The notes under the pieces are model-generated. The model saw only the letters and a program-made list of their open reading frames with translations, made no database searches and had not been told where the DNA came from. Of a stretch of 32,007 nt of DNA, positions 1-9,404 are shown piece by piece. Positions within the stretch are counted from its first letter, which is position 1; each line of letters begins with the position of its first letter. The stretch lies in NCBI GenBank assembly GCA_947624795.1, contig CANQLY010000010.1:1-32007 (forward strand). Direction: 5' to 3'. The stretch comes from an uncultured Marinospirillum sp. Lineage in GTDB: Bacteria > Pseudomonadota > Gammaproteobacteria > Pseudomonadales > Halomonadaceae. The position numbers and the translations under genes were made by a program.

Positions 1-225
1 CCTTGCAAAATGATTGCTCCTGTTTTAGATGAAATTGCTAGTGAATACGAAGGTCGTTTGTTAATTTGCAAGTTAAATATTGACGAAAATACTGATACCC
101 CAGCGCGTTTTGGTATTCGCGGTATACCCACTTTAATGTTATTTAAGGGTGGCGAATCAGTTATTAGCAAGGTCGGCGCTTTGTCTAAATCACAGCTATC
201 AGCCTTTATAGACGCTAATTTATAA
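1..225 (+). CDS. trxA: Thioredoxin 1, 3' part (5' end outside window)
   Basis: The reading frame is open from base 1 and starts inside the active site: the first residues are P-C-K-M, the second half of the WCGPCKM motif, so the first catalytic Cys lies just outside the window. The remaining 74 residues contain the cis-proline loop ([15 protein letters not shown]) and the typical end [17 protein letters not shown], very close to E. coli TrxA. Known role: general cytoplasmic protein-disulfide reductase, reduced by thioredoxin reductase. It lies upstream of rho, the order seen in Pseudomonas and enterics. A few bases into the gene an ATG codes the internal Met of the motif and is not a start. 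Confidence 0.97.
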   Translation, partial: PCKMIAPVLDEIASEYEGRLLICKLNIDENTDTPARFGIRGIPTLMLFKGGESVISKVGALSKSQLSAFIDANL

Positions 226-542
226 TCGTTGTAATATGGCTTCTGCACGTAAAAACTGTAATTAAAGTGTTGCGTGCAGATTCAGCTTAAGGCAAGATAG
301 ATTTCGTCTGGTGCAGCACAGTTTTATTCAGCACCGTTTTAGCTTTATTCCAGCAGCACTCTAAATCAAATGAATGTTGCAGGAAATCGACCTGCCCTTA
401 ATGCTCTAAGTAGCAATCAATCAGAATGAGCAACAAGCTATTTCGCTCAATCTATTAATCTTGTGTGCAAGCTCGGTAAATTAATTATTACACCGCTTTA
501 CACGGACATTACCCTCTAAGCAAGATCACCTATAAAAAACCC
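226..542 (+). other. trxA-rho intergenic region / rho leader
   Basis: This 317-base gap holds no convincing gene. In enteric bacteria rho has a long leader that mediates Rho-dependent autoregulation, and a leader of this size fits that, but this is inference. Visible elements are an inverted repeat CTGCACG/CGTGCAG (241-247 and about 272-278) with a long loop just after trxA, a weak GGTGC/GCACC hairpin followed by GTTTT near 310-340, and a 19-codon ATG-to-TGA reading frame at 370-429 without a clear ribosome binding site. No strong promoter was recognised, so rho may also be read from the trxA promoter. Confidence 0.4.
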
Positions 543-1802
543 ATGAATCTGACCGAACTCAAGCAAAAATCCGTTACTGAACTAATGGACATCGCCAACG
601 AGATGGGCATCGAACACGTTGCGCGTACTCGTAAACAGGACATCATCTTTGGAATTCTTAAGCGCCATGCAAAAGGTGGTGAAGATATATACGGTGACGG
701 TGTATTAGAAATTTTGCAGGATGGCTTTGGCTTTCTGCGCTCAGCAGACTCTTCCTACCTAGCTGGGCCTGATGATATTTATGTTTCACCTAGTCAAATA
801 CGCCGTTTTAATTTACGTAAAGGTGACAGCATAGCGGGTAAGATTCGCCCCCCTAAAGATGGTGAACGTTATTTTGCGCTACTAAAAGTTGATTCGATTA
901 ACTTTGACCGTCCTGACAATGCTAAGCATAAAATTCTTTTTGAAAATCTAACGCCTCTCTTTCCAGATAAGCGCATGGTAATGGAAGTGGGCAACGGTTC
1001 AAGCGAAGACTTAACGGCACGTATCATTGATTTAGTTTCTCCCATTGGTAAAGGCCAGCGTGGTTTAATTGTTTCACCGCCAAAAGCGGGTAAAACGCTG
1101 ATGCTACAAAATGTGGCTAATTCAATTAAACGTAATAATCCTGAATGCCATTTAATTGTTTTGTTAATTGATGAGCGCCCAGAAGAAGTAACCGAAATGC
1201 AGCGCACCGTACGCGGTGAAGTGGTTGCTTCTACTTTCGATGAGCCACCAGCGCGTCACGTTCAAGTCGCTGAAATGGTTATCGAAAAAGCCAAGCGTTT
1301 GGTTGAACACAAGCTAGACGTTATTATTCTTTTAGACTCGATTACCCGTTTAGCGCGTGCTTACAACACTGTTATTCCTAGCTCTGGCAAGGTTTTAACC
1401 GGTGGTGTTGATGCGCATGCCCTTGAAAAGCCTAAGCGTTTCTTTGGTGCGGCTCGTAACATTGAAGAAGGGGGTAGCTTAACCATTATTGCCACCGCCT
1501 TGGTTGATACTGGCTCTAAGATGGATGAAGTTATTTTTGAAGAGTTTAAGGGTACGGGTAATATGGAAGTACACCTAGACCGAAAAGTAGCTGAAAAACG
1601 CATTTATCCTGCTATTAATATTCGTCGTTCGGGCACACGCCGTGAAGACTTGCTTGCAACGGAAGAAGAGCTGCAACGTATGTGGATTTTACGCAAACTA
1701 CTGAATCCTATGGAAGACGTGGCTGCCACTGAATTTTTGGTTGATCGCTTAAAAAGCACTAAAACCAATATGGAATTTTTTGAAGCAATGAAGCGCAAAT
1801 AA
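543..1802 (+). CDS. rho: Transcription termination factor Rho
   Basis: The 419 residues match the length of E. coli Rho, with the start [15 protein letters not shown] identical in style. The N-terminal RNA-binding OSB fold contains the GFGFLR motif at 61-66. The ATPase domain has Walker A PPKAGKT at 179-185, the [13 protein letters not shown]alker B region near 263-275, and the Q-loop [20 protein letters not shown] that contacts RNA in the central pore. Known role: hexameric RNA-dependent helicase ending transcription of untranslated RNA. It lies alone between a long leader and a strong intrinsic terminator at 1843-1866. There is no obvious Shine-Dalgarno before the ATG, which may keep expression low or under autoregulation. 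Confidence 0.99.
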   Translation: MNLTELKQKSVTELMDIANEMGIEHVARTRKQDIIFGILKRHAKGGEDIYGDGVLEILQDGFGFLRSADSSYLAGPDDIYVSPSQIRRFNLRKGDSIAGKIRPPKDGERYFALLKVDSINFDRPDNAKHKILFENLTPLFPDKRMVMEVGNGSSEDLTARIIDLVSPIGKGQRGLIVSPPKAGKTLMLQNVANSIKRNNPECHLIVLLIDERPEEVTEMQRTVRGEVVASTFDEPPARHVQVAEMVIEKAKRLVEHKLDVIILLDSITRLARAYNTVIPSSGKVLTGGVDAHALEKPKRFFGAARNIEEGGSLTIIATALVDTGSKMDEVIFEEFKGTGNMEVHLDRKVAEKRIYPAINIRRSGTRREDLLATEEELQRMWILRKLLNPMEDVAATEFLVDRLKSTKTNMEFFEAMKRK

Positions 1803-1842
1803 GTGCTTTAGTTGTGATTAAATTTAATTAGCATTAGTTTAA

Positions 1843-1866
1843 GGCAAGCCAGACGGCTTGCCTTTT
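1843..1866 (+). terminator. Intrinsic terminator after rho
   Basis: A perfect 8-bp stem GGCAAGCC / GGCTTGCC with an AGAC loop is followed by TTTT, 40 bases after the rho stop codon. It separates rho from ubiD. Confidence 0.85.
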
Positions 1867-1891
1867 GCACATTAAGAGGTTTTAAATCCAG

Positions 1892-3361
1892 ATGATCTAT
1901 AAGGATTTACGTGATTTTATTCAGCAATTAGAAGAACGGGGCTTGTTGAAGCGAGTTCAGCAAGAAGTTGATCCCTATTTAGAAATGACTGAAATCGCTG
2001 ATCGCACACTGCGTGCTGGCGGCCCCGCTATCTTGTTTGAAAACCCCAAAGGCCACACCATGCCAGTCTTGGCTAACTTGTTTGGTACCACCGAACGAGT
2101 GGCTTTAGGCATGGGTGCTGAATCGACTGAAGCTTTGCGTGAAATTGGCAAGTTATTGGCCTATTTAAAAGAGCCCGACCCACCCAAGGGCTTAAAAGAC
2201 GCTTGGGAAAAGCTGCCTATTTTCAAAAAAGTACTCACCATGAGCCCCAAGGTGCTAAAAAAAGCACCCTGCCAAGAAGTGATTCTTGAAGGCGATGAAG
2301 TGGACCTTTACAAATTGCCCATTATGCACTGCTGGCCTGGCGATGCTGCGCCCTTAGTGACGTGGCCTTTGGTGATTACTCAGGGTAAAAAAGATGGCCG
2401 TGAGAACCTAGGCATTTACCGCCAGCAATTATTAGCTAAAAATAAGCTGATTATGCGTTGGTTGGCCCACCGTGGTGGCGCGTTAGATTTCCAAAAATTC
2501 TGCCGTGAAAACCCAGGCAAACGCTTCCCTGTTTGTGTGGCTTTGGGTGCAGACCCAGCGACTATTTTAGGTGCTGTTACGCCGGTGCCTGATACTTTAT
2601 CGGAATATGCTTTTGCAGGTTTATTGCGTGGCACTAAAACTGAGCTGGTTAAATCCATCGGTTATGATTTGCGTGTGCCTGCTTCTGCAGAAATTATTTT
2701 AGAAGGTTATATCGAGCCGGGTGAACTAGCACCTGAAGGCCCTTACGGTGACCACACGGGCTATTATAATGAAGTCGATGATTTTCCCGTGTTTACAGTG
2801 GAGCGCATTACCCGCCGTAAAGATGCCATTTACCATTCCACCTACACTGGCCGCCCACCCGATGAGCCAGCGATTTTAGGCGTAGCATTAAACGAAGTAT
2901 TTGTGCCGATTTTGCAAAAACAATTCCCAGAAATTACCGACTTTTACCTACCGCCAGAAGGTTGTTCTTACCGTATGGCTGTAGTGACCATTAAAAAACA
3001 ATACCCCGGCCACGCTAAGCGTGTGATGTTGGGCGTTTGGAGTTTCTTGCGTCAGTTTATGTACACTAAATTTGTAATAGTGACAGACGATGATATTAAC
3101 GCCCGTGATTGGAAGGATGTGATTTGGGCGATTACCACACGCATGGACCCTTCACGCGATACGGTGTTAATTGAAAATACGCCCATTGATTATTTAGACT
3201 TTGCCTCGCCTGTTTCAGGCCTAGGTTCAAAAATGGGTATGGATGCCACCAACAAGTGGCCAGGTGAAACCGACCGAGAATGGGGCGCTTGCATTACCAT
3301 GACTGATGAAGTAAAAACCCGTGTCGACAGCATTTGGGATGAGTTAGGTTTGGATAGCTGA
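1892..3361 (+). CDS. ubiD: 4-hydroxy-3-polyprenylbenzoate decarboxylase UbiD
   Basis: At 489 residues it is close to E. coli UbiD (497). It begins [14 protein letters not shown] and carries the prenylated-FMN and metal-binding stretch [20 protein letters not shown] (171-190) and the [13 protein letters not shown] motif (282-294), which holds the conserved acidic catalytic residues of the family. Known role: decarboxylation step of ubiquinone biosynthesis, using prenylated FMN made by UbiX. An AAGAGG ribosome binding site precedes the ATG. The downstream Fre-like reductase repeats the ubiD-fre gene order of E. coli and suggests one operon after the rho terminator. Confidence 0.97.
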   Translation: MIYKDLRDFIQQLEERGLLKRVQQEVDPYLEMTEIADRTLRAGGPAILFENPKGHTMPVLANLFGTTERVALGMGAESTEALREIGKLLAYLKEPDPPKGLKDAWEKLPIFKKVLTMSPKVLKKAPCQEVILEGDEVDLYKLPIMHCWPGDAAPLVTWPLVITQGKKDGRENLGIYRQQLLAKNKLIMRWLAHRGGALDFQKFCRENPGKRFPVCVALGADPATILGAVTPVPDTLSEYAFAGLLRGTKTELVKSIGYDLRVPASAEIILEGYIEPGELAPEGPYGDHTGYYNEVDDFPVFTVERITRRKDAIYHSTYTGRPPDEPAILGVALNEVFVPILQKQFPEITDFYLPPEGCSYRMAVVTIKKQYPGHAKRVMLGVWSFLRQFMYTKFVIVTDDDINARDWKDVIWAITTRMDPSRDTVLIENTPIDYLDFASPVSGLGSKMGMDATNKWPGETDREWGACITMTDEVKTRVDSIWDELGLDS

Positions 3362-3410
3362 TTTTTGATAGTTGTGCTTGAATAATTAGTTTAAACACTA
3401 AGGAAGAAGA

Positions 3411-4133
3411 ATGAATCAGGTTGTATGCAATGCAAAAGTACAAAAGCTAGAAGCTTTAACCGACAACGTTTACCGTGTTTTTTTAGAGCTAGAAAATAAC
3501 GTTAATTTTCAGCCCGGTCAGTACATGGAAATTCAAGTCGCTGAAAACCATTGGCAGGCGTTTTCTTTGGCGTGTTTACCCAATAAAGACGCCATTGAAT
3601 TGCACATTCAGTATTTACCAGCACGTGAAAACTCAGTCGCACTTTTTAGTCAGTTAAATTCAGGCAATCCCCTTCAAGTGCGTTTAGCTTTGGGCGAATG
3701 TGTTTTGAAAGGTGAAGACCGCCCGCTGACCCTAGTGGCAGCAGGCACAGGTTTTGCACAAATTAAAGCCCTAATTGAAAGCATGATTGAAAAAAAATGG
3801 CAGTCACCCATTAACTTATATTGGGCGGCTAAAAATTTAGAGGGGCTGTATGACTTAGCCACTGTTCAAACTTGGCAAAAACAACTGGCTGATTTTACGC
3901 TGATTTCTATACTAGAAGAGCCGCCTAAAGCGTGGCAAGGCGAGGTGGGGCGAGTGACTGATGTATTAGCCAATGATTACGATGAAGCCAATTCAGCAGC
4001 TAGCTTGGAAGGTTTTATTTGTGGTTCGCCTAACATGGTTTATGCCGTTGAAGATTTGTTAATGGCACAAGGCATGCGACCTCGTGCTTTGCTAAGCGAT
4101 GTTCATGCCTATGCACCTAGAAGTTATGAATAA
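3411..4133 (+). CDS. fre: NAD(P)H-flavin reductase family protein (Fre-like)
   Basis: 240 residues with the two-domain ferredoxin-reductase layout: an N-terminal flavin-binding barrel (FQPGQYMEIQV at 33-43, then WQAFSLA at 48-54) and a C-terminal NAD(P)-binding domain with LVAAGTGFAQIKALIESM near 107-124. The closest recognisable match is E. coli Fre, which reduces free FMN/FAD with NAD(P)H. It follows ubiD by 49 bases with an AAGGAAGAAG ribosome binding site and overlaps folM by 8 bases. The family usually has R-P-F-S in the flavin site; here it is Q-A-F-S, so the flavin-phosphate arginine is missing while the serine is kept. Substrate may therefore differ from Fre. Confidence 0.85.
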   Translation: MNQVVCNAKVQKLEALTDNVYRVFLELENNVNFQPGQYMEIQVAENHWQAFSLACLPNKDAIELHIQYLPARENSVALFSQLNSGNPLQVRLALGECVLKGEDRPLTLVAAGTGFAQIKALIESMIEKKWQSPINLYWAAKNLEGLYDLATVQTWQKQLADFTLISILEEPPKAWQGEVGRVTDVLANDYDEANSAASLEGFICGSPNMVYAVEDLLMAQGMRPRALLSDVHAYAPRSYE

Positions 4134-4854
4134 CCCACCTGTTTTAATTACCGGCGCAGCCCAGCGCAGCGGTTTATACCTAGCTAAGCAGTTTTTGGCG
4201 GCAGGCCAGCCGGTTATTTTTAGCTACCGCAGCCACAAAGCAGGCGTTGATGAGCTGATTGCTTTGGGCGCACAGGCCATTCAAGCCGACTTTGCAACCG
4301 ATGCAGGCATTCTGGCGCTAATTGCTGCGGTAAAAAAGCAAACGCCTAGTTTAAGAGCAATCATTCATAATGCCTCAGATTGGGCAGCCGATGAACAAGA
4401 ACCTGTTGCCGCCGCCGCAATTTTTAGGCGCATGTTTCAAGTGCACCAGCAAGCACCTTTTTTGCTTAATTTAGAATTAGAAGCGTTACTTTTAGCTGGC
4501 GCTAAACAAACGGGGCAGATGACGGACATTATTCATTTAACCGATGATGCTGTGCGCCGTGGTTCAAATAAACATGCGGCTTATGTAGCAAGTAAGGCTG
4601 CTTTAGAAAACCTTACCTTATCGTTTGCTAGCCGTTTTGCACCGGCTATAAAAGTGAATGCCATTGCGCCGGCACTCTTAGCTTTTAATCAGGGTGATGA
4701 TGCCGCTTATCAAAAAAAGGCCTTAGCTAAATCACTTTTAGGCCTAGAACCTGGCTTTAATGTATTAACCCAAACGGTCAACTTTTTGCTACAACAGCCT
4801 TACATGACGGGCGCTATTTTACCCTTAAATGGTGGCCGTCATTTGCAAACTTAA
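4126..4854 (+). CDS. folM: Dihydromonapterin reductase FolM (short-chain dehydrogenase)
   Basis: The preferred start is the ATG at 4126 (MNNPPVLITGAAQR), which overlaps the flavin-reductase stop as ATGAATAA and gives 242 residues, similar to E. coli FolM; the frame is open back to an ATG at 4099 but those residues are not family-like. Visible features are the SDR nucleotide loop TGAAQRSG, IQADF, RAIIHNASDW, DIIHLTDDAVRRGS, the catalytic YVASK pair (Y and K) and the C-terminal LNGGRHL, all as in FolM. Known role: reduces dihydromonapterin (and dihydrofolate) with NADPH. Its coupling to a flavin reductase and UbiD suggests a small redox-cofactor operon. Confidence 0.9.
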   Translation: MNNPPVLITGAAQRSGLYLAKQFLAAGQPVIFSYRSHKAGVDELIALGAQAIQADFATDAGILALIAAVKKQTPSLRAIIHNASDWAADEQEPVAAAAIFRRMFQVHQQAPFLLNLELEALLLAGAKQTGQMTDIIHLTDDAVRRGSNKHAAYVASKAALENLTLSFASRFAPAIKVNAIAPALLAFNQGDDAAYQKKALAKSLLGLEPGFNVLTQTVNFLLQQPYMTGAILPLNGGRHLQT

Positions 4855-4936
4855 AAGATTGAATTGCATTGCTGTTACCCCGCTAGGGGTGTACATTTAC
4901 TTACAGTTTTCACCTAACTATTGAAGGTTTTTTGAC

Positions 4937-5635
4937 ATGAATTCAGATTATAACCAGCAGGATATGAACTACGCCCCAGCAGAGGATGCTGCCCGAATTT
5001 ATGAAAGCATTGCTAATCGGATGAATGGCTTTTTGTACCGCTGCCGCCATGATAAAAGCTTCACCATGGTTAACCTTGCCGGTGTTGTTAAAAAAGTAAC
5101 GGGTTATACAGAAAAAGACCTGTTACAAAATAGCCGCCTTTCTTATATGTCGTTAATTCACCAAGATGATACTAGTCGCTTAGATGCCGCTATAGCGCAA
5201 GGCATAAAAAGCAAAGCTAACTGGAATGTAGATTACCGCATTAAACGTGCCGATGGCAGCATTCAGTGGGTAAATGAAAACGGTGGCCCTGTTTTTAATG
5301 ACCAAGGTGAAGTGACTTTCATTGAGGGCGTTATTGCTGATATTAGCCAGCGTAAAATGGAAGAAGACGAGCGTCACAAAAAAATGGATGACGTGGGCGG
5401 CACCAGCAACCAAATTATTAACCAAACTCAGAAAATTCTACAAGTTTTAAAAACGCTAAAAATGCTGAGCCTAAACGCCAGTATTGAAGCGGCGCGTGCT
5501 GGTGAAGCAGGGCGTGGTTTTGCGGTGGTGGCAGACCAAGTAAAAGAGCTGGCCGATGAAACAGGTAAATCTGCTCAGTCAATTACCCAGCTAATGGGTG
5601 AGTTGGAAGCTAAGCTAGTTGAAGCCAGCGAGTAA
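4937..5635 (+). CDS. Minimal soluble PAS-methyl-accepting chemotaxis protein
   Basis: 232 residues with no membrane segment. Residues 20-140 form a PAS_3-type sensor domain (GYTEKDLLQ, then [20 protein letters not shown] and [13 protein letters not shown]), and residues about 150-225 form the tip of a chemoreceptor signalling hairpin ([20 protein letters not shown], then [15 protein letters not shown]). The hairpin tip that contacts CheA/CheW is intact, but the long flanking helices with methylation sites are absent, so this is far shorter than usual MCPs. GAAGG lies before the ATG. It is a single gene with its own terminator at 5691-5715. Likely role (inference): cytoplasmic redox/energy or ligand sensing into a chemotaxis array, or a c-di-GMP or biofilm switch as in BdlA-like proteins. 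Confidence 0.85.
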   Translation: MNSDYNQQDMNYAPAEDAARIYESIANRMNGFLYRCRHDKSFTMVNLAGVVKKVTGYTEKDLLQNSRLSYMSLIHQDDTSRLDAAIAQGIKSKANWNVDYRIKRADGSIQWVNENGGPVFNDQGEVTFIEGVIADISQRKMEEDERHKKMDDVGGTSNQIINQTQKILQVLKTLKMLSLNASIEAARAGEAGRGFAVVADQVKELADETGKSAQSITQLMGELEAKLVEASE

Positions 5636-5690
5636 TGAGTTTAACTGCTGGCTTTGGTTACTAAAGCTGCGTTTAAAATGCTGCCTTTTA

Positions 5691-5715
5691 AAGCTCTACT
5701 CTTGTAGGGCTTTTT
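5691..5715 (+). terminator. Intrinsic terminator after the PAS-MCP gene
   Basis: A 9-bp stem AAGCTCTAC / GTAGGGCTT (one G-T pair) with a TCTT loop is followed by TTTTT. It overlaps the last codons of the convergent pepN gene. On the opposite strand the trailing T tract is short. Confidence 0.6.
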
Positions 5716-8359
5716 CTATGACTTCAAATAAATCGGCACTTAATTGCTGTTGTTGAATGCGCTCTAATTCTGCTTTCATTAAACCTTGTCTGGTTTTATC
5801 CATACGCTTAAAGCGGGTTAAAGGAATAACTAAGCGTGCCGCAATTTGTGGGTTCATTTGGTTTAACTCTATTACCTTGTTAGCTAAAAACTGATAACCC
5901 GCCGCATCTTTACGATGAAAGTTAACCCTGTTTTGGTTAACAAAAGCACTGATTAACGCGCGTACTTTATTGGGGTTTTTCATTGAAAAAGCAGGGTGTT
6001 CTTGTAAAGATTTAACTTTATCTAAAGTATCAGCCAGTGGGCGAGTGGCCTGCACACTAAACCAGCTGTCCATCACTAATGAGTCATGCGCCCATTGCTT
6101 AGCAAAAGCCTGTAAAGCCACTTCGCCAACTGTGTCATCTTTTGCATGCACCAAGCAGGTTAGCGCCGCTAGCTGGTCGGTCATATTATCGGCCTGCTGA
6201 AACTGCTGCGTGGCAAGTAGCAAAGCTTCGGGCTTTTCAGTGGCCACTAACCAGCCAAGGCACACATTTTTTAAGCGCCTAGCGGCAATGGCTTCGGCAG
6301 CAGGCGACCAAGCATTGCTGGTAGAAAACTGCTGATAAAGGCGTAAAAATTCGCTATACAACTGGCTAGCCAGTGTTTTAAGGGCAAAGGTTCTGGCAGC
6401 GTGAATTGCATCAATGTCTACTTTTGTGTATTGCTCTGCAAGGTAAGCTTCAGAAGGCAGTAATAGCATTTCTGCCAAAATAGCTGGGTCTTTGACAGGG
6501 GCTTTAAGTAGCTGGGTATAAGCCTTAACTAAGGCTGTATCAAGAACGAGCGCTTCACCGGCTTGCTGTTGGCTAACTAGGCTTTGTAAAGCTAAAATTG
6601 CCAAGCGTTGACCGGCATCCCAACGGTTAAAACCATCGCTGTCACAGGTCATTAAAAAAGCCAGCTGTTCACGGCTGTAATCAAACTGCAGCTTTACTGG
6701 CGCTGAAAAACCCCGCAATAAAGAAGGCACAGGTTCAGCTTCTAAATTATGAAAAGTAAAACTTTGTTCGGCTTCTTTAAGTTGCACTACCCTTTCTGCA
6801 CCCCAAAACTCACCATTCACTTCCATAGGAATGTTAACCCCAGCAGGCCCTACTAAACCCATTTTTATAGGAATCAGCAGCGGCTGTTTAATGGCTTGCC
6901 CAGCAGTGGCAGGGGTGTGTTGCTTAAGCGTTAGGGTGTAAGATTTTTCGGTGGCGTTATATTTGCCATAAGCAGTGACTTCAGGCGTACCGGCTTGGCT
7001 GTACCAAAGCATAAACTGACTTAAATCTAGGCCAGAGACTTCAGCCATACAGGCCACAAAATCATCGACCGTAACGGCTTGGCCATCAAAGCGGTCAAAA
7101 TAAAGGTCAGAGCCTTTACGAAAGGTTTCTTTGCCCAGTAATTCGCTTAGCATTCGCACCACTTCAGCCCCTTTTTCGTAAATGGTCAGAGTATAAAAGT
7201 TATTGATTTCTAGGTAACTTTCAGGGCGAACAGGGTGGGCGGTGGGGCCTGAATCTTCAGCAAATTGGGCAGTACGCAACATGCTAACTTGCTGAATGCG
7301 CTCAACAGCGGCGGAGTTCATATCGGCGCTAAATTGCTGGTCACGCAGCACGGTAAAGCCTTCTTTTAAAGAAAGCTGAAACCAATCACGGCAGGTCACC
7401 CGGTTGCCTGACCAGTTATGAAAATATTCATGGGCGACCACGCTTTCTACACGGTTAAAGGCAGCATCGGTTTCACTTTTAGGGTCGGCTAATACGCAAG
7501 CCGAATTAAAAACGTTTAGGCCCTTGTTTTCCATTGCACCCATATTAAAATCATCAACTGCAACAATCATGTAAATGTCTAAATCGTATTCACGGCCATA
7601 GGTTTGTTCATCCCACTGCATAGCGGCTTTAAGTGAACGCAGGGCATGGCCGCATTTATGCAGGTTTTGTTTTTCTACCCAAATTTCTAATGCCACTTCA
7701 CGCCCGCTAGAAGTGGTAAAGGTGTCTTTAACGGGGTGTAAATTACCGGCTACCACGGCAAATAAATAAGCTGGTTTAGGGAAGGGGTCTTGCCACTTTG
7801 CAAAATGCTTACCTTTTTCTAAATCACCTTTGTCAATAAGGTTGCCGTTAGATAACAAAATTGGAAAACGGCTTTTATCGGCTTCAATGCGGGTGGTAAA
7901 GGGCGCTAATACATCGGGGCGGTCGGGGTAAAAAGTAATGCGGCGAAAGCCTTCAGCTTCACACTGGGTACAAAAGTTGCCGCTGGACTGGTATAAGCCC
8001 TCAAGTGCCGTGTTATTTAAAGGGTCAATCTCGACTTCAATTGCTAATACAAATGCATCAGGCACCGAAGGCAAAATTAGTTGCTGTGCGTTTAATTGGT
8101 AAGCAGTGGCATCTAAACTTTTGCCATCCAGTTTTAGGCTAATTAGCTTGAGTTCTTGGCCATCTAATTCTAAGGGTAAATTAGCTTCTTTTCTGGCAGG
8201 GTTGCGCTTGAATTCTAAATGGCTAATAACCCGTGTTTGGGTGTCGTCTAATAAAAAGTTTAAGTGAGCCTGTGTAACTAAAAAAGCCGGTGGTAAATAA
8301 TCGTGTAAAAAAACAGTTTTAAGTAAAGTAGGTGTAGACGTTGTTAATGCTTGGTTCAT
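5696..8359 (-). CDS. pepN: Aminopeptidase N
   Basis: 887 residues, close to E. coli PepN (870), so an M1-family zinc metallopeptidase. Visible are the exopeptidase motif GAMEN at 274-278, the zinc-binding HEYFH at 310-314 with the third ligand Glu in LKEGF at 333, spaced exactly as in E. coli. Known role: cytoplasmic removal of N-terminal residues in the last steps of peptide degradation. A CGAGG ribosome binding site lies upstream of the ATG. It is transcribed divergently from the DHH phosphoesterase, with about 110 bases between the two starts, and converges on the chemoreceptor gene. No sign of damage. Confidence 0.97.
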   Translation of the reverse strand: MNQALTTSTPTLLKTVFLHDYLPPAFLVTQAHLNFLLDDTQTRVISHLEFKRNPARKEANLPLELDGQELKLISLKLDGKSLDATAYQLNAQQLILPSVPDAFVLAIEVEIDPLNNTALEGLYQSSGNFCTQCEAEGFRRITFYPDRPDVLAPFTTRIEADKSRFPILLSNGNLIDKGDLEKGKHFAKWQDPFPKPAYLFAVVAGNLHPVKDTFTTSSGREVALEIWVEKQNLHKCGHALRSLKAAMQWDEQTYGREYDLDIYMIVAVDDFNMGAMENKGLNVFNSACVLADPKSETDAAFNRVESVVAHEYFHNWSGNRVTCRDWFQLSLKEGFTVLRDQQFSADMNSAAVERIQQVSMLRTAQFAEDSGPTAHPVRPESYLEINNFYTLTIYEKGAEVVRMLSELLGKETFRKGSDLYFDRFDGQAVTVDDFVACMAEVSGLDLSQFMLWYSQAGTPEVTAYGKYNATEKSYTLTLKQHTPATAGQAIKQPLLIPIKMGLVGPAGVNIPMEVNGEFWGAERVVQLKEAEQSFTFHNLEAEPVPSLLRGFSAPVKLQFDYSREQLAFLMTCDSDGFNRWDAGQRLAILALQSLVSQQQAGEALVLDTALVKAYTQLLKAPVKDPAILAEMLLLPSEAYLAEQYTKVDIDAIHAARTFALKTLASQLYSEFLRLYQQFSTSNAWSPAAEAIAARRLKNVCLGWLVATEKPEALLLATQQFQQADNMTDQLAALTCLVHAKDDTVGEVALQAFAKQWAHDSLVMDSWFSVQATRPLADTLDKVKSLQEHPAFSMKNPNKVRALISAFVNQNRVNFHRKDAAGYQFLANKVIELNQMNPQIAARLVIPLTRFKRMDKTRQGLMKAELERIQQQQLSADLFEVIEKALQE

Positions 8360-8469
8360 AATAATAAAACCTCGATAGACCTTTAGAAAACACGGTAAGA
8401 ATGCTATTTTTAGCCTAGTTAATTTTAAATAGCTTAATTGTGGAATATTTTTTTATTTGGAGTCGCTTT

Positions 8470-9399
8470 ATGTCACAGAAATACCGGTTAGTAACACGCA
8501 GTGATTTTGATGGTTTAGTCTGTGCTGCGTTATTAAAACATTTGAACTTAATTGATGATATCCAATTTGTACACCCTAAAGATATGCAAGATGGCAAAGT
8601 TGAAATTGGTGCAAACGATATCACAACTAACTTGCCTTATGTGGCAGGCTGCTACCTAGCATTTGATCACCACTTAAGCGAAACAGTGCGTAATGAAGTG
8701 CTGGCTGATAATCACATTATTGACCCTGATGCACCTTCGGCTGCCCGTGTGGTTTGGCAATATTACGGTGGCCATGAAGCCTTCCCAATTGCTTGGGATG
8801 AAATGATGGATGCAGTAGACAAGGGCGATGCAGCGCAGTTTAGTGAAGATGAAGTGCTAAATCCAAAGGATTGGGTGTTATTAAACTTTATTATGGATGC
8901 ACGCACCGGTTTAGGCCGTTTCCGTGATTTCACCATTTCTAATTACCAGCTGATGATGCAGTTAATTGACTATTGCCGTAATCACAGCATTCAGCAAATT
9001 CTTGAGCTGCCTGATGTTAAAGAACGCACCGATCTTTATTTTGAACACGACAGCAAAGCGCGTCAGCAAATTCAAAAATGTGCCAAAATTTATGACAACC
9101 TAGTGGTGTTAGATTTGCGTAATGAAGAAACCATTTATGCCACTAACCGTTTCACACTTTATGCGCTTTACCCAAAAACCAATATTTCAATTCATGTGCT
9201 TTGGGGATTAAAACAGCAGAACACTGTGTTTGCAGTGGGTAAATCCATTCTTAACCGCACTTCTAACACGAATGTGGGCGAATTGTGCCTTAAGTACAAT
9301 GGTGGCGGCCACTTAAATGCAGGCACTTGTCAGGTTGCTAATGACGAGGCAGAAGCAACCCTAAAAGTGTTAATTGAAAAGATTAACGCTGACGGTTAA
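8470..9399 (+). CDS. DHH family phosphoesterase
   Basis: The start at 8470 is chosen because TTGGAG lies 7 bases before it and the domain begins at once (MSQKYRLVTRSDFDG); the frame is open from an ATG at 8440, but that has no ribosome binding site. The 309 residues contain the DHH-superfamily motifs: SDFDG at 11-15, DHH at 66-68, DAPSAARVVW, and the C-terminal DHHA1 signature GGGHLNAGT at 278-286. Family members hydrolyse phosphoesters in short oligonucleotides (NrnA), cyclic dinucleotide products or polyphosphate; which applies here cannot be read from the sequence. Divergent from pepN, convergent with rnk. Confidence 0.88.
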   Translation: MSQKYRLVTRSDFDGLVCAALLKHLNLIDDIQFVHPKDMQDGKVEIGANDITTNLPYVAGCYLAFDHHLSETVRNEVLADNHIIDPDAPSAARVVWQYYGGHEAFPIAWDEMMDAVDKGDAAQFSEDEVLNPKDWVLLNFIMDARTGLGRFRDFTISNYQLMMQLIDYCRNHSIQQILELPDVKERTDLYFEHDSKARQQIQKCAKIYDNLVVLDLRNEETIYATNRFTLYALYPKTNISIHVLWGLKQQNTVFAVGKSILNRTSNTNVGELCLKYNGGGHLNAGTCQVANDEAEATLKVLIEKINADG

Positions 9400-9404
9400 A
9401 AGTA

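Noticed and set aside
4099..4125. Upstream start for folM at 4099
   Set aside because: The added residues overlap the flavin reductase and do not resemble FolM; the ATG at 4126 starts right before the nucleotide-binding strand.
4874..4895. ACCCC-GCTA-GGGGT hairpin between folM and the PAS-MCP gene
   Set aside because: The stem is only 5 bp and there is no T tract after it, so it is not a convincing terminator.
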